A stretch of 64,000 nt of DNA, taken from the NCBI GenBank assembly GCA_019352875.1, contig JAAAFW010000006.1:1705462-1769461 (forward strand). Reading direction: 5' to 3'. The translations under genes were made by a program, and so were the position numbers. Below the pieces are notes generated by a model. The model made no database searches. It was not told the DNA's origin and worked only from the letters and a program-made list of their open reading frames with translations. Below, in pieces: positions 35,881 through 43,939 of this stretch (positions are counted from its first letter, which is position 1; each line of letters opens with the position of its first letter). The stretch comes from Pedobacter cryoconitis. Its GTDB lineage: Bacteria > Bacteroidota > Bacteroidia > Sphingobacteriales > Sphingobacteriaceae.

Positions 35881-36327
35881 ATGATATCAAATACTATAGA
35901 TCAGGAAATTAAACAAGCTATGCTGGCGAAAGATCAGGCCAGGTTACGTGGTCTGCGTGCTATCAAAGCCGCTTTGTTGTTAGCAAGAACTGAAAAAGGT
36001 CAGGCTGAGGAAATTACAGCTGACGGAGAACTGAAAATTTTGCAACGCCTCATCAAGCAGCGTAAAGAGTCTGCTGATATTTATAACCAGCAGGGAAGAC
36101 AGGATCTTGCGGTTGTCGAAGAAGAAGAGATTGCAGTGATTGCCCAGTTTATGCCGGCACAGCTCGATCGTGAGGCAGTTGAAAAATTGATAGCAGACAT
36201 TATTGCAGGAGCCGGAGCGACTTCTGTAAAAGACATGGGAAAAGTGATGGGACTGGCCAATAAAGAATTAGCTGGTAAAGCAGATGGTAAATTGATTGCG
36301 GAGATCGTGAAAGCTCAATTGGCATAA
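35881..36327 (+). CDS. GatB/YqeY-domain protein
   Basis: A 148-residue protein consisting of a YqeY domain, related to the C-terminal tRNA-binding tail of GatB in the tRNA-dependent amidotransferase. Recognisable parts are IDQEIKQAMLAKDQARLRGLRAIKAALLLA, LQRLIKQRKESADIYNQQGRQDLA, EEIAVIAQFMPAQL and VKDMGKVMGLANKELAGKADGK. The function of stand-alone YqeY is not settled; an RNA- or ribosome-related role is inferred from the domain. It is close behind the SDR gene, and the downstream gap of 181 bp has a perfect inverted repeat. Confidence 0.87.
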   Translation: MISNTIDQEIKQAMLAKDQARLRGLRAIKAALLLARTEKGQAEEITADGELKILQRLIKQRKESADIYNQQGRQDLAVVEEEEIAVIAQFMPAQLDREAVEKLIADIIAGAGATSVKDMGKVMGLANKELAGKADGKLIAEIVKAQLA

Positions 36328-36393
36328 ATTGTGTAGTTGCCTTTTACAGAACATTATTTTCAAATTTAATAAAGGATAATGTTTAAAATTAAA

Positions 36394-36420
36394 TTTAGGC
36401 TACTAACTTAGTAGCCTAAA
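36394..36420. repeat. Perfect 13-bp inverted repeat with one-base centre
   Basis: TTTAGGCTACTAA at 36394-36406 is mirrored exactly by TTAGTAGCCTAAA at 36408-36420 around a single C. No T-tract follows, so a simple terminator reading is weak. The compact dyad symmetry could be an operator for a dimeric repressor of the downstream hydrolase-CBS operon. Confidence 0.5.
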
Positions 36421-36508
36421 GCAGGCCTTACATGGACGCTAATCCGGACGTGTTTTTCTGCTTCCCGCTGGTAAGGATAACCGGTACATATCAATTAAAA
36501 AAGACGCA

Positions 36509-37273
36509 ATGAAATACGAAGTAATAGAAGAGGATGGGTTTAATTTTATAGAAGCCGGTAAAGGCGAAACCCTGGTATTACTTCATGGCCTTATGGGCGA
36601 ACTGAGTAATTGGGAGCCAGTGATAGACTATTTTAAGGACCGTTACCATGTACTGGTTCCTATTCTGCCTATTTATGAACTTCCCCTTTTAACACTGGGC
36701 GTAAAAAGTCTGGCAAAATATGTTCACAAATTTATTAAGTATAAAAAACTGGGGCAGGTAGTCCTGATTGGGAATTCTTTGGGGGGGCACGTCGGTCTGG
36801 TCGTTACGGCTGCACATCAGGAAAGTGTTAAAGCACTGGTACTAACAGGTAGTTCAGGACTTTATGAAAATGCTTTCGGTGGTTCTTTTCCTAGACGTGA
36901 AAGCTACGACTATATCCGCGAGAAGGTTGAGTTTACTTTCTATGATCCTAAAGTGGCAACCAAGGAACTGGTTGACGAAGTTTATAAAACAGTCAATGAG
37001 AGATCCCGTGTTATTCGTATCCTCGCACTGGCTAAGTCTGCGATCAGGCATAATATGGCAAAGGAATTGTCTAAGATTACGATTCCCGTTTCGCTGATCT
37101 GGGGTAAACAAGATAAAGTTACGCCGCCTGAAGTGGCCGAAGAGTTTTATAATCTACTACCAAATGCAGAACTGAACTGGGTAGATCATTGCGGACATGC
37201 CCCAATGATGGAGCACCCTGAGGAGTTCAATCAATATCTGAATACATTTCTGGACCGCATATTATTGAAGTAA
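36509..37273 (+). CDS. Alpha/beta-hydrolase fold protein
   Basis: A 254-residue serine hydrolase-type protein. The oxyanion region is LLHGLMGELSNW, the nucleophile elbow GNSLGGHVG, the acid WGKQDKVTPPEVA and the histidine DHCGHAPMMEHPEEF, so the triad is complete. No signal peptide, so cytoplasmic. Substrate cannot be deduced from sequence; related proteins include esterases and C-C bond hydrolases. The stop codon overlaps the start of the CBS-domain gene (TAATG), so the two are translationally coupled. Confidence 0.85.
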   Translation: MKYEVIEEDGFNFIEAGKGETLVLLHGLMGELSNWEPVIDYFKDRYHVLVPILPIYELPLLTLGVKSLAKYVHKFIKYKKLGQVVLIGNSLGGHVGLVVTAAHQESVKALVLTGSSGLYENAFGGSFPRRESYDYIREKVEFTFYDPKVATKELVDEVYKTVNERSRVIRILALAKSAIRHNMAKELSKITIPVSLIWGKQDKVTPPEVAEEFYNLLPNAELNWVDHCGHAPMMEHPEEFNQYLNTFLDRILLK

Positions 37274-37929
37274 TGACAGCAGCTGAACTCATATCAAACC
37301 TTATACTCCCTTTGCAGACCACTGATACTGTTCAGACTGCTCAGGAAAGGATGACTGAGTTCAAAGTTACTCAGCTTCCGGTACTGCGGGAAGGTCAGTT
37401 TTGCGGACTGATCAGAGAAGAACAGCTTCTTCATCCTGCAGAAGATCTTATCACTACGCTGGAAAAAGAACTACTTCAGGTCTTTGTCTCTGAAGGTGTA
37501 CATATTTATGAACTGATCATGCTAATGAACAAACTCCAGGTCGACCTGCTGCCTGTACTCGACGGCAATCAGCAATATCTGGGTGTGGTTTCCTTTCAGG
37601 AGTTATTACCGGCAGTATCAGCAATGTTCGCCTTACGCGACCCGGGTGGTATTATCGTACTGGAAATTAGTAATCGCAATAATTCTCTGGCTCATATGGC
37701 GCAGATTGTGGAAGCAGACAATGCCCAGATTCTTTCTTCCTATGTGCAGGATTTTCCTGATTCAACCAGGCTGGAGGTTACACTTAAAATAAACAAGACA
37801 GAACTATCCGGAATTATCGCTTCCTTTGAAAGATATAATTACTTGGTCAAAGCTGTTTATAATGGAACTGTTGCAGACAATGGGACGGCAGACAGATATA
37901 ATTTATTAATGAGTTATCTGAATGTGTAA
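37273..37929 (+). CDS. CBS-domain protein
   Basis: A 218-residue protein with a tandem CBS pair in the first 120 residues (start LISNLILPLQTTDTVQTAQE, FKVTQLPVLREGQFCGLI, and MNKLQVDLLPVLDGNQQYLGVVSFQELL). The C-terminal 90 residues have an ACT-like pattern (IIVLEISNRNNSLAHMAQIVEADNAQI). CBS pairs usually bind adenosine nucleotides and regulate partner activity. The partner is not evident; candidates by position are the hydrolase it overlaps and NAD kinase 62 bp downstream. Start ATG overlaps the hydrolase stop codon by one base. Confidence 0.82.
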   Translation: MTAAELISNLILPLQTTDTVQTAQERMTEFKVTQLPVLREGQFCGLIREEQLLHPAEDLITTLEKELLQVFVSEGVHIYELIMLMNKLQVDLLPVLDGNQQYLGVVSFQELLPAVSAMFALRDPGGIIVLEISNRNNSLAHMAQIVEADNAQILSSYVQDFPDSTRLEVTLKINKTELSGIIASFERYNYLVKAVYNGTVADNGTADRYNLLMSYLNV

Positions 37930-37991
37930 ACAGCCTTTGCTGTATAAGTTTAATAGAAAACAGGTCCGGTTACCCTCAATTATTTTTTTCA

Positions 37992-38873
37992 ATGAAGTTT
38001 GCCATATACGGAAGGGAATTTAACAATACAGTCTTACCCTATGTTCAGGATGTGTTTGATGCCCTTGAATTTTATGGGATAGAAATTCTTGTTTTCCGTG
38101 ATTATTTCGAATTTATAGCTGAAAAAGTGCGGCTTCCTGAGGGAATATCGACTTTTACCGGACATAAGGATCTTTGCCAGCAGGCAGATGTACTGATCAG
38201 TTTAGGTGGAGATGGTACTTTGCTGGACACGCTGGCTTTAGTAAGAGACTCTGCAATTCCGGTTATCGGAATTAATTTTGGTCGATTGGGCTTTTTAGCA
38301 AGTATTAATAAAGATAATATCAAGACGGCTATTGCTGCATTAATGCAAAAAGACTACTCCCTCGACAGTCGGACTTTATTACATGTTGATTCCAAATACA
38401 ATCTTTTTGGAGATGAAAATTTCGCATTGAATGATATTACGATCCATCGGCGCGATAATTCTGCGATGATGATTATTCATGCGTATATGGATGATGAATT
38501 TATTAACTCCTACTGGGCGGACGGTCTGATCATTGCTACTCCAACGGGTTCAACAGCCTATTCTCTGAGTTGTGGTGGTCCAATTATATTCCCAAGCGCG
38601 CAGAATTTTGTAATTACACCTATTGCGCCGCACAACCTGAATGTCAGACCGGTTATAATTCCGGATAACGTAACTCTTCGTTTTGAGGTTGAGGCAAGAA
38701 GCACTAAATTTTTAGTTTCCTGTGATTCCCGAACGGCAACAGTAGACAGATCAGTAAATATTACAGTTAAAAAGGCAGCATTTCATGTCAATCTTATCCG
38801 GCTTCATAAAGAAAGTTATCTGACTACACTACGTAATAAACTTCTTTGGGGAATTGATACCCGCAATTATTAA
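37992..38873 (+). CDS. nadK: NAD kinase
   Basis: Phosphorylates NAD to NADP. The 293-residue protein shows the diagnostic ISLGGDGTLLDTLALV with its catalytic Asp, GINFGRLGFLA, FALNDITIHRR (the NE/D motif region), and DGLIIATPTGSTAYSLSCGG. Cytoplasmic, expected to be tetrameric. It follows the CBS gene on the same strand and heads the stretch that leads on to the envelope genes uppS, bamA and ompH. An overlapping ORF beginning at 38854 is not considered real. Confidence 0.94.
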   Translation: MKFAIYGREFNNTVLPYVQDVFDALEFYGIEILVFRDYFEFIAEKVRLPEGISTFTGHKDLCQQADVLISLGGDGTLLDTLALVRDSAIPVIGINFGRLGFLASINKDNIKTAIAALMQKDYSLDSRTLLHVDSKYNLFGDENFALNDITIHRRDNSAMMIIHAYMDDEFINSYWADGLIIATPTGSTAYSLSCGGPIIFPSAQNFVITPIAPHNLNVRPVIIPDNVTLRFEVEARSTKFLVSCDSRTATVDRSVNITVKKAAFHVNLIRLHKESYLTTLRNKLLWGIDTRNY

Positions 38874-39189
38874 TTCAAATGTACTGCCCGGAGCAAATCT
38901 GCGTTATGCTACCCAGATGAGCCTTTTAAGGTTTCTGCAACTTGCTCCGCGGCATAGTCCATGCGGTGCCAGGGACGAGATCTCACGTATTTCTAACGGA
39001 AAATTGTTTCAGCTTCTAAAATTGATAGAAATAAACAAAATATCTTATAACTTTGGCATCTTCATTCAGAAGGTACCTGAAAATGATTTGTTTAGCATTC
39101 ATTACCGGGTATTATATAATGGCATATCTGCAATATGGCGGCCTGATTCTTCTGTATGTTGTACATTTTAGCCATATTTGCTTACATAA
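38874..39189 (+). other. 316-bp gap between nadK and uppS with a structured segment
   Basis: No convincing gene. A 61-nt segment can fold as a closed stem (CGGAGCAA at 38889-38896 with TTGCTCCG at 38942-38949). Inside it are a 5-bp stem-loop (38897-38901 with 38914-38918) and a weak CCT/AGG hairpin (38922-38931). A further small hairpin lies at 38952-38964. It matches no riboswitch class I can recognise. In related genomes this slot often holds an outer-membrane protein gene, but no remnant of one is readable here. Confidence 0.4.
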
Positions 39190-39930
39190 ATGGGATTTAA
39201 AGAACAAATCGATACGACCCGGTTGCCGGAACACATTGCAATTATAATGGATGGCAATGGCAGATGGGCGAAAAATCAAGGTAAATTCAGATCTTTCGGA
39301 CATGAAAGCGGTGTGTTATCTGTAAAGGATATAGTGGAGGGTTGTGCAGATATAGGGGTGAAATTCCTGACTATTTATGCGTTTTCAACCGAAAACTGGA
39401 ACCGGCCTCCGGAGGAAGTTACTGCATTAATGGAACTGCTCATTGCAACCATTAATAATGAAACCGACAGACTCAACAAAAATAATATCAGGCTTAATGC
39501 AATTGGAGATATAGCCTCCCTTCCTCAGAAATGTATTGATGATCTGAAAAGTGCGATGGAAAAGACAGCTGGAAATACGTCCTGTACACTAACGCTTGCT
39601 TTAAGCTATAGTGCAAAATGGGAAATTCTTCAGGCTGCAAAAAAACTCGCTGCGCAGGTTGCAGACAATCAGCTTCAACCTGATGAAATCACAGAGGCTC
39701 AGTTTTCGTCTCAGTTAACAACGTCCGGTATGCCCGATCCGGAGCTGCTTATCCGCACTAGCGGCGAGCATCGTGTAAGTAATTTTTTGCTCTGGCAGAT
39801 TGCTTATACAGAGTTATATTTCACAGAAACCTTGTGGCCTGATTTCAGAAGAGAAGACCTTTTTGAAGCCATTGTTGATTACCAAAAGCGCGAACGTCGT
39901 TTCGGTAAAATTAGTGAACAGTTGAACTAA
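39190..39930 (+). CDS. uppS: Isoprenyl transferase (undecaprenyl diphosphate synthase)
   Basis: cis-Prenyltransferase building the C55 lipid carrier for peptidoglycan and other glycans. The 246-residue protein has HIAIIMDGNGRWAKNQG with the catalytic Asp, FGHESG, TIYAFSTENWNRPPEEV, and the C-terminal signature MPDPELLIRTSGEHRVSNFL followed by L-W-Q and YTELYFTETLWPDF. All substrate-binding arginines of the family appear present. It stands 63 bp before bamA. The coupling of lipid carrier synthesis with outer-membrane assembly genes is common in this phylum. Confidence 0.94.
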   Translation: MGFKEQIDTTRLPEHIAIIMDGNGRWAKNQGKFRSFGHESGVLSVKDIVEGCADIGVKFLTIYAFSTENWNRPPEEVTALMELLIATINNETDRLNKNNIRLNAIGDIASLPQKCIDDLKSAMEKTAGNTSCTLTLALSYSAKWEILQAAKKLAAQVADNQLQPDEITEAQFSSQLTTSGMPDPELLIRTSGEHRVSNFLLWQIAYTELYFTETLWPDFRREDLFEAIVDYQKRERRFGKISEQLN

Positions 39931-39993
39931 TTTTACATTTAACACTTTTTAACATGTGTTTAAATTAACTTAGCAACGTTTTTTAGATTGTAA

Positions 39994-42546
39994 ATGAAAA
40001 GAATATACCAACTTATAGTATTGCTTTTTGTCGGCTTACCGACAATGGCACAAGTAACACGTCCGCAGGCTACACCAAGTCTGAAGGTTCAGGGTACTGA
40101 CCTGGACTATTTCCAGCCGAAGGAATATATCATTGGAGGTACAACGCTGACTGGTGCCAGTTTTATTGATAAGGAGGTAATTATCACTTTGTCCAAATTA
40201 ATTAAAGGTGAAACAATTTTGCTTCCTAGTGAGGCTACTTCAACGGCAATTAAAACACTCTGGTCACAGGGACTCTTTGATGATATCGAATTGAATATTT
40301 CCAAATTGACAGACGATACTGTTTATTTTGATATTAAAGTGGTCGAGCGTCCGCGTTTGAGTTCATTTGAATTGAACGGCTTATCCAAATCTCAAAAAAC
40401 AGATATTACAGAGAAGTTAAATTCGAAATCGGGAAAGACAATTATAAACGAGAATACTTACAATAGTACAACAGCTATTATTGATAAATATCTGGCAGAA
40501 AAAGGTTATTTCTTTACCAAGATAGATTACAAAACCAAACCAGATCCAAATATGGAAAACGGGGTGGTATTGCAGGTTTTTGTAGAGCGTGGCAGAAAGG
40601 TTAAAGTTCAGAAAATCAACTTTACGGGGAACAAAGAATTTAAAGCTGCACAGTTACGCAAATACCTGAAGAAGACTAAGCAGCGTGCTTTCTATAAGAT
40701 ATTCGGGCCAGGTAAATACAGCCAGGAAAAATTCAAGGAAGATAAAGAAAAACTGATCGCTAAAATGCAGGACAAAGGTTATCGTGATGCCGTTATTCTG
40801 AGAGATTCAGTTTACCGTAACAGCGATAAGACAGTAGGTATTGATATTGATATTTACGAGGGTCCTAAGTATTATGTAGGTAATATTACCTGGGCAGGTA
40901 ATGCTAAATATGCGACCAAGGATTTGACTAAAGTACTGGGAATTGAAAAAGGTGATATTTTCAGCGAAGAAAAATTAGGGGTAAAATTACATGGTAATGG
41001 TGCGGAAAGTGAAGATGTTTCCAGTATCTACCTGAATGATGGTTATCTGACGTTCAATGTAGAACCCGTTCAAACCAAAATTTATAATGATACTGTCGAT
41101 CTGGAGATTAGAATTTATGAAGGACCGCAGTATACCAATAACAGGATTACTGTTAAAGGGAATACTATCACAAATGACCGTGTTGTACTCCGTCAGGTTA
41201 GAACAAGACCAGGTGATAAGTTCTCTAAAGAACAATTAATCCGTACGGTACGTGATATCGGTCAGCTTGGTAATTTTGATGAATCGAAAACTGTACCTAC
41301 ACCGAAACCTAATCCTGCTGATGGAACCGTAGATATTGAGTATGCGGTAGAAGAAAAGCCTTCTGACCAGGTGGAGCTTTCCGGAGGTTTTGGTGGTGGC
41401 CGTGTAATCGGTACTATCGGTTTAACCTTTAATAACTTCTCTTTAAGGAATATTCTGAATCCTAAAGCCTATAAACCATTACCTAAAGGAGATGGTCAGA
41501 AACTGAGTATTCGTGGACAAACTAATGCAAAATATTATCAGTCTTATAGTTTTAGTTTTTCCGAGCCGTGGTTAGGTGGTAAAAAGCCTGTGAGTTTTGG
41601 TATCAGTGCATTTACCTCGCTTTCTTCCAACGGAAGAAGTGCCGGAAGTACTGACCTGCAGAAGATACGTCTGAATGGTGTAACAGTAAGTTTGGGCCGT
41701 ATGTTAAAATGGCCGGATAACTATTTCCAGTTAACACACTCTATCAACGCACAACAGTATATTCTGAATAATTATCCAGGTTATCTGTTCTCAACAGGTA
41801 CTTCATATAACTTTAACTTAACTCAGGAAATAAGCAGGGATTCAAGAAATTCACCTATTTTCCCTACAGAAGGTTCGTTCTTCAAGTTTACAATTCAGGC
41901 GACTCCTCCTTACTCTTTATTGAATAAGGTGAATTATGAAACTGCATCTGATAAGAAACGCTATACCTTTACAGAATATCATAAATGGAAATTTGAAGGA
42001 CAGTGGTTCCAACGTTTAGCAGGTAAACTTGTGGTAAAAGCACAGGCACAGTTTGGCTTCCTCGGATCATACAACCAGGCAGTAGGACAATCAGCTTTTG
42101 AAAGGTTTAAATTAGGTGGTGACGGTATGCAAGGATTTGACTTCCTGCAGGGGTCTGAATTGATTACGATGCGTGGTTATGCCAACAATGTGGTTATCCC
42201 GAGTTCTGCGACAACACCTGGTCAAATTAATATCGCACAGCAGTCAGGTAGTCCAATCTATACGAAGTACGTAATGGAGTTGCGTTACCCGGTTATTGCA
42301 AGTCAGCAGGCAACCGCATTTATTGTTGGTTTTGCTGAGGGTGGTAATACCTGGAATAAGTTTTCTGAATATAATCCGTTTAACGTGAGAAGATCGGCCG
42401 GTATCGGAGCAAGAATCTTTTTACCGATATTTGGTATGCTTGGAATTGATTATGGTATTCCGTTTGATAAGATCCCTGGTGTGCAGGATTTTGGTAGACA
42501 AAGGTTTATGTTTAGTATCGCACAGCAGTTAGGTGGATTCAACTAA
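39994..42546 (+). CDS. bamA: Outer membrane assembly factor BamA
   Basis: Central subunit of the machine that inserts beta-barrel proteins into the outer membrane. The 850-residue protein has signal peptide MKRIYQLIVLLFVGLPTMAQ and about five POTRA domains across residues 45-440, seen as repeats ending in segments such as DIKVVERPRL, QVFVERGRKVKV, IDIYEGPKYYVGNI and IRIYEGPQYTNNRI. The Omp85 barrel follows, with SGGFGGGRVIGTIGLTFNNFSLRN and FKLGGDGMQGFDFL. The terminal strand ends RFMFSIAQQLGGFN, differing from the terminal Phe common in proteobacteria. Two Skp-like chaperone genes follow. Confidence 0.94.
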   Translation: MKRIYQLIVLLFVGLPTMAQVTRPQATPSLKVQGTDLDYFQPKEYIIGGTTLTGASFIDKEVIITLSKLIKGETILLPSEATSTAIKTLWSQGLFDDIELNISKLTDDTVYFDIKVVERPRLSSFELNGLSKSQKTDITEKLNSKSGKTIINENTYNSTTAIIDKYLAEKGYFFTKIDYKTKPDPNMENGVVLQVFVERGRKVKVQKINFTGNKEFKAAQLRKYLKKTKQRAFYKIFGPGKYSQEKFKEDKEKLIAKMQDKGYRDAVILRDSVYRNSDKTVGIDIDIYEGPKYYVGNITWAGNAKYATKDLTKVLGIEKGDIFSEEKLGVKLHGNGAESEDVSSIYLNDGYLTFNVEPVQTKIYNDTVDLEIRIYEGPQYTNNRITVKGNTITNDRVVLRQVRTRPGDKFSKEQLIRTVRDIGQLGNFDESKTVPTPKPNPADGTVDIEYAVEEKPSDQVELSGGFGGGRVIGTIGLTFNNFSLRNILNPKAYKPLPKGDGQKLSIRGQTNAKYYQSYSFSFSEPWLGGKKPVSFGISAFTSLSSNGRSAGSTDLQKIRLNGVTVSLGRMLKWPDNYFQLTHSINAQQYILNNYPGYLFSTGTSYNFNLTQEISRDSRNSPIFPTEGSFFKFTIQATPPYSLLNKVNYETASDKKRYTFTEYHKWKFEGQWFQRLAGKLVVKAQAQFGFLGSYNQAVGQSAFERFKLGGDGMQGFDFLQGSELITMRGYANNVVIPSSATTPGQINIAQQSGSPIYTKYVMELRYPVIASQQATAFIVGFAEGGNTWNKFSEYNPFNVRRSAGIGARIFLPIFGMLGIDYGIPFDKIPGVQDFGRQRFMFSIAQQLGGFN

Positions 42547-42554
42547 TTCTCCAT

Positions 42555-42676
42555 CCTGAAATCGAAAAATATTTCAGGTAAAATGAAAATCTAATATGTA
42601 CGTTATAAAGGATAAAACATATATTCACCCAACAAATGCAGGTTTATGGTTCAAGAATACCAGAAACCTGCATTTG
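42555..42676 (+). terminator. Two hairpins between bamA and ompH
   Basis: The first is an 8-bp stem (CCTGAAAT at 42555-42562 with ATTTCAGG at 42571-42578) right after the bamA stop. The second is a perfect 13-bp stem (42633-42645 with 42664-42676) with an 18-nt loop, 35 bases before the ompH ATG. Only short T-runs follow, so partial termination or mRNA processing is as likely as full termination. Confidence 0.5.
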
Positions 42677-42710
42677 GTTATGTTTAAAGATTAATTAAGA
42701 GAGCGAGATC

Positions 42711-43241
42711 ATGAAAAAGTTTATTTTAATCGGATTTTTAGTTTTTGCAGGATTTGGTGCATTTGCACAAAAATTCGCATATGTGGACACAGAGTATATT
42801 TTGAAACATTTGCCAGAATATAAGTCTTCACAAAATCAGCTTAATGTTCTTACCCAGCAATGGCAGAAAGAGGTCGATGCGGATTTTGTCGCTATTGACA
42901 AGATGTATAAAGCTTACCAGGCTGATCAGGTATTATTAACAGATGATATGCGTAAGCGCCGGGAAAATGATATTATAGAAAAAGAAAAAGCAGCGAAAGA
43001 TTTCCAACGTCAGAAGTTTGGCCCGGAAGGTGAACTTTTTCAAACCCGATCTAAATTGTTGAAACCTATTCAGGATAAAGTCACAGGTGCTATAAATGAT
43101 GTGGCTAAGTCAAAATCATTGGATTTTATCTTTGATAAAAGCAGCGAATCTACTACGATGATCTACGCTGGTCCCGATTATAATTTGAGTAATGATGTGG
43201 TCACTAAACTTGGCTACAAACCTGGAACCCTCGCAAAATAA
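42711..43241 (+). CDS. OmpH/Skp-family periplasmic chaperone, copy 1
   Basis: A 176-residue exported protein. The signal peptide MKKFILIGFLVFAGFGAFAQ is followed by FAYVDTEYILKHLPEY, the conserved first strand and helix of the Skp fold. A long helical tentacle region follows (to about residue 115) and the closing strand is LDFIFDKSSESTTMIYAG. Skp trimers hold unfolded outer-membrane proteins for BamA. It lies directly behind bamA and is followed by a second copy after 44 bp. The copy 2 protein has a similar plan but differs in most tentacle residues. Confidence 0.9.
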   Translation: MKKFILIGFLVFAGFGAFAQKFAYVDTEYILKHLPEYKSSQNQLNVLTQQWQKEVDADFVAIDKMYKAYQADQVLLTDDMRKRRENDIIEKEKAAKDFQRQKFGPEGELFQTRSKLLKPIQDKVTGAINDVAKSKSLDFIFDKSSESTTMIYAGPDYNLSNDVVTKLGYKPGTLAK

Positions 43242-43285
43242 CACACAAAATAAATTTTAAAAAACAATTATTAAGAACAATAGAA

Positions 43286-43855
43286 ATGAGAAAGTTAATT
43301 AACGTATTTTTTGTAGCAGCTGGCTTAGTGTTTACTGCTTCTGTTGCCAATGCTCAGCAAAAAATTGCACACCTTGATTCTGAAGTCGTTTTCGCAAGTA
43401 TGCCTGAAGCTAAAACTGCTACTGCTACTTTAGAAACACTTCAAAAACAAAAACAGGCCGAAATTGAAAAAATGAGGACTGAATACACTACTAAGTATGA
43501 GGCTGCAGTTGCTAAAAACAAAACACTGAGTGAAGCCAACAAAGAGACAGTAGGTAAAGAATTACAGCAGATGGGTGTTGAGTTACAGGATATGGAGAAA
43601 CGTATCAACGATGCTACTCAAAAAGCTCAACAAGATATTGCTACTAAACAAGGAGAATTGTTAGCGCCGTTAAACACTAAATTTCAGAATGCAGTTAAAG
43701 CTGTAGCGAAAGACAAAGGTATTGCTTACGTATTTGATAGTTCTGCACAACAAGGTGCAAATAACATGCTTGCATGGGAAGGTGGAGAAGATGTTACTGA
43801 TGCTGTAAAAGCTAAGTTAGGTATCGCGGCTTCAGCTCCTGCTGCCAAGAAATAA
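43286..43855 (+). CDS. OmpH/Skp-family periplasmic chaperone, copy 2
   Basis: A 189-residue exported protein with signal peptide MRKLINVFFVAAGLVFTASVANAQ, then IAHLDSEVVFASMPEAKTA and a long Lys/Glu/Gln-rich coiled-coil segment with repeated QKQ and KAQQ elements. The closing GIAYVFDSSAQQGANNML and an Ala/Pro/Lys tail complete it. Together with copy 1 it gives the cell two soluble Skp-type proteins beside BamA, in addition to the lipid-anchored relative at 4.6 kb. A hairpin with a long T-run follows the stop codon, so the bamA-ompH-ompH unit probably ends here. Confidence 0.9.
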   Translation: MRKLINVFFVAAGLVFTASVANAQQKIAHLDSEVVFASMPEAKTATATLETLQKQKQAEIEKMRTEYTTKYEAAVAKNKTLSEANKETVGKELQQMGVELQDMEKRINDATQKAQQDIATKQGELLAPLNTKFQNAVKAVAKDKGIAYVFDSSAQQGANNMLAWEGGEDVTDAVKAKLGIAASAPAAKK

Positions 43856-43873
43856 TTTTTAGAAATTTCATAG

Positions 43874-43912
43874 AAAAGTGGAATCCGGATTATCGGGTTT
43901 CACTTTTTTTTT
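43874..43912 (+). terminator. Terminator after the second ompH gene
   Basis: AAAAGTG pairs with CACTTTT, and the stem continues through CCG/CGG with minor mismatches around a 6-nt loop (43887-43892). A run of eleven T's follows. It lies directly upstream of the murI promoter. Confidence 0.75.
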
Positions 43913-43928
43913 GACCGCTTTTTCTTGC

Positions 43929-43936
43929 TAGTTTTG
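43929..43936 (+). promoter_or_regulatory. -7 box TAGTTTTG immediately before murI
   Basis: The box ends three bases before the ATG at 43940, so the transcript would start at or next to the start codon. A TTG at 43911-43913 lies 15 nt upstream, a little short for a -33 element. Confidence 0.5.
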
Positions 43937-43939
43937 TCT

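Noticed and set aside
38854..39171. 105-residue plus-strand ORF overlapping the nadK end
   Set aside because: No recognisable motif, cysteine- and proline-scattered composition, start inside nadK and no ribosome-binding context; it also runs through the structured segment. Likely chance.
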